Assembly (NCBI GenBank): GCA_023614405.1
Contig: CM042688.1
Coordinates: forward strand, 375,025,331-375,089,330
Length of the DNA: 64,000 nt
Direction: 5' to 3'
From: Avena insularis
Taxonomy: Eukaryota > Streptophyta > Magnoliopsida > Poales > Poaceae
Positions 45,040-55,503 of the stretch are shown piece after piece. The notes under the pieces were generated by a model. It did no database searches, was not told the DNA's origin, and worked only from the letters and a program-made list of their open reading frames with translations. Made by a program: the position numbers and the translations under genes. The stretch's first letter is position 1. Every line of letters begins with the position of its first letter.

Positions 45040-46090
45040 TGTGGACCATACTTTTTGGTTGCGCCTCCCTGATTTGAACTCGATAATATTGCTCGATGTG
45101 TTCGCGTTTAGTCAGGCTACTGGGTCCCACATGTCAACCTCTCGTTAGAAGAATTGTGTGTATGACGGAATTTTTTCCTTCGATCGCACTACCCTATTCC
45201 GAACTTGATAGCGTTGCTCGATGCATCTGCCATTTAATCGGGATGCTGGGTCCCACATGCGATCCTCTCATTAGAAGAAACGTGTGCATAATGGAATTTT
45301 TTTCCTTGGCTATTGCCTCCGTGATTTCAACTCGATAACGATGCTCGATCTATCTTCCGTTTAGTCACGCTAATGGGTCCCCCATGTCAGCCGCACACTA
45401 CAAGAATCGTGTGTATGATGGAATTTTTTCTTCGCTCGTGCTATCCTGTTCCGAACTTGATGCATCTACCGTTTAATCAAACTCCTAGACCTCACATGTC
45501 ATCCTATCATTAGAAGAAAAGTGTGTATCATATAATATTTTCCCTCAGTCGTGCCTCCGTGTTTCGAACTTGATAGCGTTGCCCTCGGCCGTGCCTCTGT
45601 GTTTCGAACTTGGCTGCATCTACCGTTTAATAACGTTGTTGGGCCCCACATGTCATCCACTCATTAGAAGAAACGTGTGTATGATGGAATTTTTGCTCTC
45701 GGCCGTCCCTCTGTGTTTCGAACTTGATAGCGTTGCTCAATGCATCAACCATTTTTTCAGGCTACTGGGTCCCCCATGTGAGCCTCTCATTATAAGAAAC
45801 GTGTGCATGCTAGACTTTTATCTCGCTCGCGCCTCCCTGTTTCGAACTTGGCAAGGTTGCTCGAGGCAGCACCTGTATAAGGCCGTGCTACTGGGTCCCA
45901 CATGTCGATCTCTTTGTAAATGAAACCTGCATATGATGGACTTTTTTCAGCCGTGTCCGTTGTTTTGACATTGGCAACGTTGCTCGATGCGATAGCCGTG
46001 TATGCTCTTGTTGTTGGGGCTCCCATGCCAGCCTCTCTGGTATGTTCTGGCTTGTGCATCCTTGATGCGGCCTTGTATGTTCTAGCGGGT
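45040..46090 (+). repeat. Tandem array of ~126-bp units
   Basis: The marker TGGGTCCCACATGTCA recurs at 45121, 45247, 45374, 45484, 45640, 45766, 45892 and 46014, giving spacings of 126, 127, 110, 156, 126, 126 and 122 bp. Each unit also carries AGAAGAAACGTGTGTATGA and TTCGAACTTGATAGCGTTGC. About eight diverged units. Confidence 0.9.
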
Positions 46091-47512
46091 GGGTCCCTGA
46101 TGCTAGCCTCTCTATACAAGTATTTAACTTTTTTTAAACGCGACCATTAATCTCGAGGGATGCTGCAGGCTTGTGGGTCTGCGATGTCAGCCTCTCCATA
46201 ATGCTATATTAAAATATAAAACCTTTCTCAAAAAATGTAAACCCAAGATATAAATAATATGTACACAGGGGATTCAAATTAAGACCTTCAAATCAAATCA
46301 AATAGATGTAAATTGAGTGCTTTCCCACTACACCAAAGATATTTATAGATATTAAATCATTAAATATGTATTAGTACTACAACTTATGTACCAATCTTCT
46401 AAAAAATATTTTGTGTGTCTATGTTTATCTCTTTTAAAATATAAAATAGCAGCACTCAGGCATCTTTTATAAAATGCCACATAATGGAGTAGTTTAAAAC
46501 ATGGGTAGGTGGAGTTTTTTTATTTCGAGTGGTGGGGGCAATGTCCAAAAGGCCGAAATAAAAAGAGTTTGCCTATCTACATGGGCTCCTTTCTCAAATT
46601 TCACTGGGCTGTGCTCAGCAGTCTCCTGATCCCTAAATGGCTGAACTAAAATCTGTCTAGGGCTATGCTCCATGGGATACTTTCTCAAATTTCTCTGGGC
46701 TGTGGTCAACAGTCCCCCATGTCAGACTCTCATTAGAATAAACATGTGCATGCTAGACTTTTTTCTCGCTTGCCCCTTCCTATTTCGAACTTCTTAGAAG
46801 CTCAGGAAAGAGCGACTCAATAGGGGAAAGCCTTAGCAGCACTTCATTGGCTCGTCTCAAGTCTTCCGCTCATTTGGTAAATATTGCTAGATGCATAACC
46901 TGTATAAGGTCTCGCTACAGGGTCCCCCATGTCAGTATCTTTGTAAATGAAATGCATGTATAATGGACTTTTCTTTCGGTTATGTCTGTTGTTTTGACCT
47001 TGACAACGTTGCTCGATGCGGCAACCGTGTATGGTCCTGTTCATGGGGCCCACATGTCAGCCTCCCTGGTATGTTCTGGCTTCTGCATGTCAGCCTCCCT
47101 GGTATGTTCTGGCTTGTGAGTCCCCGACGCCAGCCTCTCTGTACAAGTACTTAACTTTTTTTTCAAACCAGCCCATCAAACTCAAGGGACGATGTACGTT
47201 GGAGGGTCTGTGATGTCAGCCTCTCCATAAAGCAATATTGCTAGAAGAAAAAAATGTAAACTCAAGATAATTTTATGTCAAGCATAGAGAATCGAACTCA
47301 AGACTTCAAAACACGTATAAACTGTGTGCGTTGTCACTACGACAAACAAATAAGATGAACATTATCATTAAAAGCTTTATAGTACCTATAACTTATATAT
47401 TAGTCTTCTTAAAAAGATTTTATGTGTCCATGTTATCTCTCTTAAAATAAAAGGGAAGCGATCCTGGCATCTCAATTTATTAAATGCCACAAAATGCAGT
47501 AGTCTCTTAAAA
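45880..47512 (+). repeat. ~1-kb direct duplication within the CACTA-type region
   Basis: 45880-46740 aligns with 46895-47512 and then, after the MULE, with 59575 to about 59750. Shared landmarks are TGTATAAGG, CCTCTCTGTACAAGTACTTAA, AAATGCCACAAAATG and, beyond the MULE, GGGCTGTGGTCA. Both copies carry a ~70-bp motif resembling an antisense tRNA (GGATTC..ACTACACCAA near 46270 and GAATCGAAC..CACTACGACAA near 47288). Confidence 0.75.
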
Positions 47513-47748
47513 GGGATTTCTATTTCGTGCCTCTGGTTCGTTAGTTGTACTCAGTTTTCCCCAGCCGCTTAGTTTTTCCTCACTTTTCCCCTCCATTCTA
47601 AAACCCTCACATGTGCTCGGACAAGGGGGATGATGTCAGGTCAAAGGCTTGACCGTTACATGCTGATAGGTGGGACCGCGTTGGGGCGGGTCCTACGTTG
47701 CATGTTATGTTACATCGCCTCAACTGTTACGTGCTGATGGGTGGGGCC
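47513..47748 (+). repeat. MULE left terminal inverted repeat
   Basis: Starts GGGATTTCTATTTCGTGCC. It is the inverted counterpart of 59389-59565 plus 55504-55566, with blocks such as TTCGTTAGTTGTACTC, CTGATAGGTGGGACCGC and ATGTTATGTTACATCGCC. Confidence 0.92.
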
Positions 47749-48437
47749 AGGATACACGGCGGACCAGCCATCCATCTCTCGCAGACTTGTGGGCCCTGTT
47801 TTTCCTGATTGTGTGGTCGGTGCAGCTAATGACAAATGTGGCCATTCTGTGGGGCCGTCGAAGCCAATGAACGATGGGTCCGCTATGTGGGGTCATCGTA
47901 GCCAATGAAATGTGGGGTCGTCATGTGGGGCTGGAGGGGGTATTTGCATATTTTCCATGTTTTACTTTGCAACATGCAAATTTCCCATTTTGTGTGTCAC
48001 TGACATGTGGTGGTCATGTGGCGAATATGCAAATTTCAAAGAAAAAGTTTGGCAAATATGCAAAATTGTGAAATATGCAAAAATTGATAGGTGGGGTCGT
48101 GCATGACATGCCAGCTCTCTCTCTCATCTGCTCCCGGCCCCTAGCCCTGAGCAGCTCATATCCCTCCGGTGGACAGAGCAGCCATCGTCGACGCGTCGAT
48201 GCGTCGCCGGATCTGTCCTACGGCGCTATCAGACGGACTGCCGCGCTGCACCTCAACCACGGCTCCGGCACCTGTTTCATCCGCACACATTGTACGTTGA
48301 GGTAGACGCCACGAGCTCGACGAACAATCACAACAATTGCTAGTAGTGCTTGCTAAGACCTCCGGTCCTGGTCCGCCCACCCTAATCGATTCGGTTCCCA
48401 TAAATTCCTTGATATTGTAGGTGCAAATTAGTCCTCA
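47749..48437 (+). other. MULE left subterminal region
   Basis: No supported coding sequence. 47870-48100 has repeated TATGCAAA(TT) and GTGGGGTCRTC motifs. GATATTGTAG/GTGCAA at 48411-48426 could be a 3' splice site before the frame at 48438, which would make this a promoter and 5' UTR intron. Confidence 0.35.
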
Positions 48438-48980
48438 ATGTCTGGTCGTAGCAGGTACACCGGCGAGGGTGGGAAATCGATCATGTCATGGCCACATTCT
48501 CCTTCTCATACCATGTTGGAAGTGCATGTAGCTCCTTATCTTTGTACTACCATTGAATTTGAAGTGCTGACATGGCCTGTCAGACTAATTCCAATTTGGT
48601 TTGTTTTGGGATTGTTACAGTGTGCTATGCAGGCCAATGATCCATGGTACATTTCATACCAAGATGAATCAACCTAGTGGTCTACCCATAAGATGGATTT
48701 GGAGGAGATGATTGCCAAGTTAGGTGATGAATTGGCCCATAAAAACCTGTTGATATTCGAGCTGAAGCGTACTGTCGAGAAAGAATTCAGAGCTTAATTG
48801 CAAAGAGAAGTTGACACCTGAGGCTGATCTTGCCATATCTGATCAAGTGGTAGAAAATCTAAAACATGAACTTCAAGTGAAGAGGGGGGAGAATAGTAGA
48901 TTCATGTGGGAACTTTTAGTAGTTGTCATCCGCGTCCTAGCTGTTAAAGTATGCGGTTGTGATGAAGGGTGGCATGTGTA
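48438..48980 (+). pseudogene. Possible second MULE gene or captured fragment (unidentified)
   Basis: An ATG at 48438 opens a 79-codon frame (MSGRSRYTGEGGKSIMSW). A splice acceptor GATTGTTACAG at 48610-48620 precedes ANDPWYISYQDEST, a stop, then MDLEEMIAKLGDELAHKNLL (helical). A shifted frame gives DLAISDQVVENLKHELQVKR and a hydrophobic end, WELLVVVIRVLAVKV. A charged helix followed by a hydrophobic tail resembles the C-termini of GRF-type zinc-finger proteins often found in grass MULEs, but no zinc ligands are seen. It is broken by a stop and a frameshift. Orientation is convergent with the transposase gene. I do not recognise it with certainty. Confidence 0.3.
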
Positions 48981-49065
48981 ATGATTAGTTAAATAGATAG
49001 CTAATTTAGAGAGTAGAATTGTTATTCAATAGATGGTTCCGAGACTTGCTAATTTAGTCACTTTA

Positions 49066-49248
49066 CGGTCCCAAAGTTGTCGAAAGAATGCATTGAAGTG
49101 CCCGAGTTGCTTGCCATTGGATCTAGCGGTCCCAAAGTGGTCGAGAGAATGCATTGCGGTGCCCGAGTTGCTTGCCATTGGATCTAGCCGTCCCAAAGTT
49201 GTCGAGAGAATGCATTGCAGGGTCCGAGTTGCTTGCCATTGGATCTAG
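49066..49248 (+). repeat. Three 61-bp tandem repeats in the MULE
   Basis: Units start at 49066, 49127 and 49188 with CGGTCCCAAAGTTGTCGA.. and end GCCATTGGATCTAG. They are nearly identical. Confidence 0.92.
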
Positions 49249-49390
49249 CTGCCCATAGTTGGTGTGCCAAATGCCTAGAGGGTCAAGTTGGGGCCTATCA
49301 GTTTTGACAGTTTTATCGCTGCCATCGTGGCTACCATGTAGAGTTGCAGCGTTGGCGGCAGCATCCATTCCCCGTTCCAAATTAGTGGCT

Positions 49391-49720
49391 GAGATTGTCA
49401 ATCCAAGTTAGTTGACTCAAATTCATCAAGATACAATTGAATCTAGACAAATCTAAATCAACTAATTTGGGTCGGAGGGAGTACTACTTATGAATCAGCT
49501 TCAGAGCATATCCACCATCCTCACTGCTCAAATACATATCAATTTTGATTCAAATCATACATATTTCGATCAAATTTATACAAGCCCAATGGAGATTGTC
49601 AAAGCAAGTACTACTACTTATGAATCATATTTAGAGCATATCCACTAGTCTCACGGCTCAAATACATGTCAAATTTATTCAAATCATACATATATTTAAG
49701 TCACAGAATTTTGTTTCAAA
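49391..49720 (+). repeat. ~130-bp direct duplication with a MITE in one copy
   Basis: GAGATTGTCA starts copy 1 at 49391 and copy 2 at 49592. Both continue to CTACTTATGAATCA, ACAAATACAT or CAAATACATG, and TTCAAATCATACATAT. Copy 1 contains 70-odd extra bases at a TA site (next entry). Copy 2 reads straight through and shows the empty site. Confidence 0.8.
49412..49483 (+). mobile_element. Stowaway-like MITE remnant (right part)
   Basis: TTGACTCAAATTCATCAAG, TCTAGACAAATCTAAATCAA and AATTTGGGTCGGAGGGAGTA are the usual right part of Triticeae-type Stowaway elements. The left CTCCCTCCG end is missing. The empty site in the neighbouring duplicate supports insertion at TA. Confidence 0.65.
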
Positions 49721-49744
49721 TTGGGCTTAAATTTGTCCCAATTT

Positions 49745-50035
49745 TAAGTGGACGGTGAGCTAGCCGCCCTCCCCGCCGTATGAGTACTCCAAGAAGTATG
49801 GGCAAACTGCTCCCATCCGGCCACGAGGTACATCCGGCCTTCACCATCGAAGTGCACCTCGACGTGCGAGCCGTGGCCGCGACCTGCCTCCCACAGCTTT
49901 AGTTCATGAGGCTTGATCTATGTCGTCACAATTATGTTGCTGATGATGGCTTCAATCGTCTTTGCATCCATGACCACTTTTGGCACCAGCGTTGTCGCAC
50001 TGATGTTGAGGATGATGTCTTCCATCGGTGTCTTT
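49745..50035 (-). pseudogene. B3-domain-like gene fragment inside the MULE
   Basis: The minus-strand frame reads MEDIILNISATTLVPKVVMD, a stop after NIIVTT, then ELKLWEAGRGHGSHVEVHFD, GEGRMYLVAGWEQFA. The pattern V-x-V-x-x-D-G-x-G-R-M-Y-L-x-x-G-W-x-x-F-A is that of the C-terminal half of plant B3 DNA-binding domains. It ends abruptly, has one stop and has no start or neighbours, so it looks like a captured fragment. A separate B3 gene lies at 62734-63220. Confidence 0.4.
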
Positions 50036-50099
50036 CATTACCAATGGATCTGAGGATGTGAACGGAAGTGAGACAGACAAAGACATAAATTTTAGACAG

Positions 50100-50330
50100 T
50101 TAGATCCTCACCGCTGCAAGCCGCTCCGACCCCCACGCCGTCGCAAGCCGTTCCGACCACCACGTTTAGGTCCACACCTCCGCACATCGTTCGGACCGTC
50201 ACGCTTAGATTCGCGCCTCTGCACGTCGTTCGGACCGCCACGCTTAGATCCACGCCACCACATGCCATTCGGACCATGAAGCTTAGATCCGCGCCGCCGT
50301 ATGCCATTTGGACTGCCGCCCCGCTATACG
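50100..50330. repeat. 48-bp tandem repeats in the MULE
   Basis: Four to five units of CGTTCGGACCGCCACGCTTA-type sequence. The minus-strand frame 50307-50092 is periodic at 16 residues (ACGGVDLSVAVRTTCRGANL..). It is probably a minisatellite with no coding role. Confidence 0.85.
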
Positions 50331-50348
50331 TCGATAGGAGGGGAGGAA

Positions 50349-50735
50349 GATGCGGCTGGTATGGGATAGGGAAAGGGAGGGAGAGACATCCAGCCCATCG
50401 GGCTCTCCTCTTTGTAGCCCAACGGGAGAGAGATACCTCAAGCCCGTCGGATCATGATGTATCCAATGGTGGTTAGCCAAGATCCGTGTGACATACATCT
50501 TGACCAATCAGAGTGCAGCCAAACTGAGTGCTAGTGGATGCGGCTGGTATACATGCGTCAGGGAAAGGGGGGAGAGACATCTATCCTGTCGGGCTCTCCT
50601 TGCCATACAAGGTTAGGCGCGGTGTGCCCATCGGGAGAGAGAAACCTCTAGCCTATCAGATCATGATGTATCCAATGGTGGTTGGCCAAGATCCGTGTGA
50701 CATACATCTCGACCAATCAGAGCACAGCCAAACTG
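50349..50735 (+). repeat. 188-bp tandem duplication in the MULE
   Basis: GATGCGGCTGGTAT starts at 50349 and 50537. Both copies contain GGGAGAGACATC, TCATGATGTATCCAATGGTG and CCAAGATCCGTGTGACATAC. The region after it (50740-50850) repeats GAGGGGAAAACTGAG-type sequence, which resembles the TIR. Confidence 0.88.
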
Positions 50736-50862
50736 AGACATGAGAGAGGGGAAAAGTGAGGAAAACTTTAGCGGGAAGGGAAAACTGAGGAAAATTTTAG
50801 CGGGAGGGGAAAACTGAGTAGAGCTAAGGAAAACAAGGGCGCTCAGCTAAAAAATTGACTAA

Positions 50863-51148
50863 GAGGTCATTTGGTATCCATCATTTAGACATGGAATCTT
50901 GGAATTCATTTTGCAATTCCATCCCTATGCTGTTTGGTTGGCACGGAAATGGGTTGTTATTTCATTTGGTAAATCTATCGAAATATCCTCATGTGTAAAC
51001 TCAATTCCTATCTCAGACCCATCATTTGCAAATTCTGATGGTAACCAAACATGTGGGTGTTTTTGGAATCATAATATAAATGAAATGAATCCACGTAGTC
51101 ATTTCATTTCTACTAAATGAAATGAATACATGGGTTCCAAACGACCTC
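50863..51148. mobile_element. Tourist-like MITE
   Basis: 286 bp with terminal inverted repeats GAGGTCATTTGGTATCCAT and ATGGGTTCCAAACGACCTC, flanked on both sides by TAA (50860-50862, 51149-51151). A 3-bp TAA/TTA target site is characteristic of PIF/Harbinger-derived Tourist elements. No coding sequence. It sits between the 188-bp repeats and the transposase gene. Confidence 0.9.
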
Positions 51149-51151
51149 TAA

Positions 51152-52057
51152 GGGAAATTCAAGCTTTTGGCATAACAAATGGATAATGTGTTATTTGAAC
51201 AAAATAATCCATCTTGGCCGACATTATATTGTTTGCAACTCAAAGATACACAAATGTTCCAAATTTGGCCTCATTTAGACAGAGTTTGTTTTGGTATGGG
51301 TTATTTTGGAGGTTGATTGAGTAGAGAGCCATGCATCTTCATAGATAGTAGCTCATTCCAAGAAGGATTTAATAAGTTGTTTAGGGGAGAAGTCCATTTC
51401 TCTTTATTTCCTTTTCATTTATTATTCATGTTAGGTTGTAGGTAACATACCAAGACTCCATGTGAAGGTTGCACTATGTTTTGACTTCTTTTTACCCTAA
51501 AACACTTTTTTGAATTTAATCACTTATAAAAAGAAAAATGTGGCTTATTACAAGTAAATCCAAAATTTCCAATTCCATATGGTAAATCAATCTAGGATAC
51601 ACAAGTGTGCAAAATTTTGGATCAATTGGTCAATGTTTGCTATGGTTTAAGCCATGAAGTAGCTAAACCCCATGTGTTGACCACATGTCGAGGGAAAAAC
51701 TAAGCAGTGCTAAGCAACTAGGTGGATGACAATAGACATTTTCAGTAAGACATACATTATGGGGTTATCCAACATACAAACTTGGGAGCATCACACTACT
51801 TCGATTTCAGTACAAACAATGACAGTAGTTCAAATTCATCATACAAATTCAAATTAATAATTCAAATTCATTTTTTTCTTGCTCCTAGTGTTTTTTGCTA
51901 GAATATTCTTGGAGTTCACCACCTTGCTCTGGGTGATCCTGGCTGGAATATTCTCGGAGTCCACCATCAGCTTCTTCCGTTTATTCCCTTTGTTATTTTT
52001 CTATGTATCTAATGAATCAAGTGCTTCAGTCTGTCGTACAATTGGTTCAACCATGTT
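51152..52057. other. MULE spacer downstream of the transposase gene
   Basis: About 900 bp of AT-rich DNA with no recognisable gene, TIR or tandem repeat. It would include the 3' UTR of the transposase gene. Confidence 0.4.
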
Positions 52058-55000
52058 TCAATTCATTGGTTCATACAGTTCAAAATGCATTGGCATCATT
52101 TCTTCAATATCCTCTTGTGTAATTCCTTTACTTTTGAACTTTGCTTCCAATGAATAAATTGCTTCAATCTCCCATGCATTTGGTGCAATATCCCCTTCAT
52201 TCGGTTCAATCTCCTCTCGATCCATTGGTTCAATATCCCCTACATTTGTTTCAATCTCCCCTGCATTTGGTTCAATCTTCTCTTGATCCATTGGTTCAAT
52301 ATCCCCTGCATTTGTTTCAATCTCCCTACATTTGGTTCAATCTCCTCTCGATCCATTGGTTCAATCTCCCCTGCATTTTGTTCAATCTCCCTTGCATTTG
52401 GTTCAATCTCCCCTACATTTGGTTCAATCTCCTCTTGATCTGTTGGTTCAATCTGCAATGTATCCATTGCTTCATTCTCCTCTTGTTCAAATACTTCATT
52501 AAAATCTGCATTTCCTGCTCCCGCATGGTCATGCATTCCATAAGCTGGGTCCACTTAATTTTTACAATGCCTAGCAATGTGCCCTAGGATCCCACAACGT
52601 TTGCACTTACGTCGTCGAGGTGGTGCACCACCCTCTGCACTAGCTCTCATCCTATTCTTCCTTGGCCTACCTATTGGTCTACTAAAAACTAGAGGGTATA
52701 GCTTGAAGCCTGGATTCACTTCCATCCATTGGTCTTTTCCCAACAAGGCTAGAACATTCTCAGCATATGCTGCCCTAAATTTGGCAACGGAAAAATACTC
52801 CAACATGTATTGATCAACTTCACCCTCTTCACCTCCTAGAACACCCATTAAAAACAATGCATGTATGCAGGGTTTCCGAAGGAGCTGCTATTTCCGACAA
52901 TGGCATGTCCTATCAACCAAACTCACTGGATACCTCCATTGCCTATCTTTACTATCAGTGTATGTTACGTCAGCCTCCATTCCTCTTCTAATGCATTTCA
53001 TCTTCAATTGTTTTTCCCTGGCATGCAAATCCTTAATCAAAGATGGGAGGATGAGATGGCCAACATATACTGTTGATGCAATTCTTTGACGCAGATCGAT
53101 CTTTATCATGATCATTTTCCTAATCTTATCAAATATTTGCCACAGCATAAGCCCTTTCAATGAGTTGACCTTTGCATTGAAACTCTCTGCAAGGTTACCT
53201 GTCACATAGTCTACCTTGCAAATTCATTGAATTGGCTTCTTGACCACACCATTCCATGATGTGCATCCAAGTACTCCTTCACCACATGTTTTTGTTTATA
53301 CAACACTTCCAAATGATAGAGATGCTTCGTCAAACTACATGTGTATGAAGCTGGCCATAGGTTGTCAGTATAAACTTTACCCTTGAATTTCTTTGTAAAA
53401 TTCTGCACTAAGTGTCGCATACATTCCCTATGCTCCACTCTAGGGAATACTGCTTCTATAGCTTTCTCTAAACCTTTGAAAGCGTCCGTGTGGATAGTAA
53501 GTCCTAGTGGATGACCTATAAGGTTGCGCGAATTCTCCAGAAACCAAGTCCAACTTTTCTTCGACTCAATCTCCAAAACTCCAAAAGCAACAGGGAACAT
53601 CCAATTATGGACATGAACTGCAGTAGCAGCTACTAGCTATCCTTTAAATCTGCCATGAAGAGTTGTTGCATCCATGGCCAAATAAGGCCTGGAACCATCT
53701 AGAAACCCTTGCCAACAAGCTTTGAAACAAATAAAAGCCCTTCTAAAGCACTCTTTCTCCATTGCCTTCCCTCTTATTTTGTACTGAATTGTATGCCTAT
53801 TTATCTGTACAATACTACCTAGACTAGCCATCTCCACTTCAGCTTTGAAGCTGTAAAGCAACTGAAAACTTTCATTCCATGGACCATTGATCCTATCAAG
53901 ATCCATTTCCTTTGCATAGAACATCCTCATGCAAGGTACTGTAATATTAAACTTTTCAGAAACTTTTTTATGAGCGTTGTTGCACCAAGTGATGGGTTTG
54001 CTCTCATCCAATCCATGATTGATCTGCCAACCAACTAGTCTTTGCTAGTTTTTTTTTGTTCTTTGACTGTTCCCCTTGAGGTGGACAAGAATGTTTGAGC
54101 CGTTTACCTTTTATCTGAAACATAATGAAAATGGCAGGTATAGTTAACAAATTCTACACAATGATCTAAAATACACAAATGATTGTAATACCTGAACCAA
54201 ACTGCTCCTGAGCATAGTGGATGCATGCATCCTCCACCTACACCTCTTGTATGGGCACTTCACTATGAACCTTGCTGGCTCACTCTTAATAACAACATAA
54301 TCATTATAGGTGCATATGCAATATGTAGTAAGGGCATTACGATAGTCCCACATCGTTTCAAATATGGTGCCTTCTAAAATCTTAGGGTCATTCCTGTCCC
54401 ACTTAATTACTGGCAAGTCCTCACCATCGTACTCGGGTAAAACGAGACTATCATTATTCTCCTCGTTCTCTTCTTCATCAGTGTCATCAAATCTGGCACC
54501 ATGGGCCAATTCCTCCATGTATTGATCCTCTAGTGCATTTTTCCTAAATCCATCTACCAATTCAGGAAACATCAACTCATCCTCTTCATCTAGTGGAGGC
54601 GCTCCCTCAGTAGGCTCTGCTTCGTCCTCCACATTGGCTGCACACGCGATTTGGCTTACACTCGCAGTGCGAACAGATGGTACTGATGTGGACCTACAAG
54701 GAGCGCGGGGGCGCACACTATTTGTAGATACAGCAGAGACACATGATGTACGACCACCTGATGAGGCCTGACCACCAGATGATGCTTTAGCCCTCTTTCC
54801 CGTGTGTTCAACTTTAGATTGCACATGGAGACAAATTCGACCAAAACGTTCGGCAGCATTCAAAGAGAAAAGCATTACCATATCAACTTCGCTAGTTAGT
54901 GGGAGCAATCTTTTCTTGCTAATGTTGAAATATTGCAAATCAACTGAATCACCATTGCTCTAGGGGAATTTAGAATATATTTTATCGTCTTTCAAATCTC

Positions 55001-55402
55001 TAAGAGTTATGGAGGTTGTAACCACCGCTGGGAAGTAAAATCCAGAGAGATAATGTTCACAACCACGAATTATGCTAGTATCCAATTTAACCGCCAACCG
55101 AAATGCTAGGGCTAGATCAATCCTATTCGAAAAGAAAGGTAGTTAGTTGAGATCTAGAGATTCGTGCTCAATTACTACCTATAATTAATCCACAAAGGGA
55201 AATGATACTTACCCATATGGAATCCATTGGTTAGATCCCTCGGATTCCACCCAATACTCTCTGTGCTCGACGAGGAGGACCCGTACACCTGCTGGTGTCG
55301 CATACTATTCCGCGAAAGGGGTAGATATATCAGGGGAGGAAGTGGAGCTGGAGTGGGCACCGCGTCTAGGGGGATGGGCGGCTCGGGGGCCGAGGACAAC
55401 AT
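52058..55402 (-). pseudogene. mudrA-type MULE transposase, three exons, interrupted
   Basis: Exons 55402-55213, 55122-54192 and 54114 to about 52058, with donors G/GTAAGT and CAG/GTATTA and acceptors AATAG and TTTCAG. Exon 2 ends with the MuDR N-terminal zinc domain (FETMWDYRNALTTYCICTYN, CPYKRCRWRMHAS). Exon 3 has the catalytic core: YLAMDATTLHGRFKG (first Asp), LTIHTDAFKGLEKAIEAVFP (second), HRECMRHL and NLAESFNAK (Glu). Then come a SWIM finger (CHCRKQQLLRKPCIHALF), basic RPIGRPRKNR and a CCHC knuckle (CKRCGILGHIARHC). It would cut and join the element ends. Breaks: TAG in exon 2 (KFP, stop, SNGD), a frame change near a T9 run at 54050, TAG at 53637-53639, and a frame change at 53211. The long acidic repeat tail is unusual. 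Confidence 0.88.
52160..52480 (-). repeat. Minisatellite encoding the acidic tail of the transposase
   Basis: Repeats of GGTTCAATCTCCCCTGCATTTG-type units of 21-30 bp. On the minus strand they encode copies of EEIEPNVGEIEPN and EPMDREEIEPN. One unit boundary shifts the frame (VGRLKQMQGILNQW). Confidence 0.85.
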
Positions 55403-55419
55403 AAGGTAGGAGGGGCTCT

Positions 55420-55503
55420 GCAGCCCAACCCTTCACCATGTATTCAAGACCCGTCCCAACGCGTCCCCACCCTTCACCACGTATGTAGGACTTGTCCCAA
55501 CAC
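55420..55503 (+). repeat. ~43-bp tandem duplication next to the right TIR
   Basis: CCCAACCCTTCACCATGTAT..GTCCCAACGCG is followed by CCCCACCCTTCACCACGTAT..GTCCCAACACG. It lies just upstream of the transposase ATG (minus strand). Confidence 0.75.

Larger units (their letters stand above)
44779..47512. mobile_element. CACTA-type transposon end with subterminal repeats (partial)
   Basis: CACTACAAGAAATGTTTCC starts at 44779, preceded by GGA as a possible 3-bp target site, and interrupts Athila gag. What follows is GC-richer than the Athila DNA and consists of tandem repeats and a large duplication, as often seen inside CACTA elements. The sequence resumes at 59575 beyond the MULE. No matching TTTCTTGTAGTG end and no transposase was found, so the extent is open. 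Confidence 0.55.

Noticed and set aside
45400..45415. CACTACAAGAATCG as a second CACTA terminus
   Set aside because: It lies inside a ~126-bp tandem unit where sister units read CTCATTAGAAGAAACG, so it is a sequence variant of the repeat. No target duplication or inverted partner is present.
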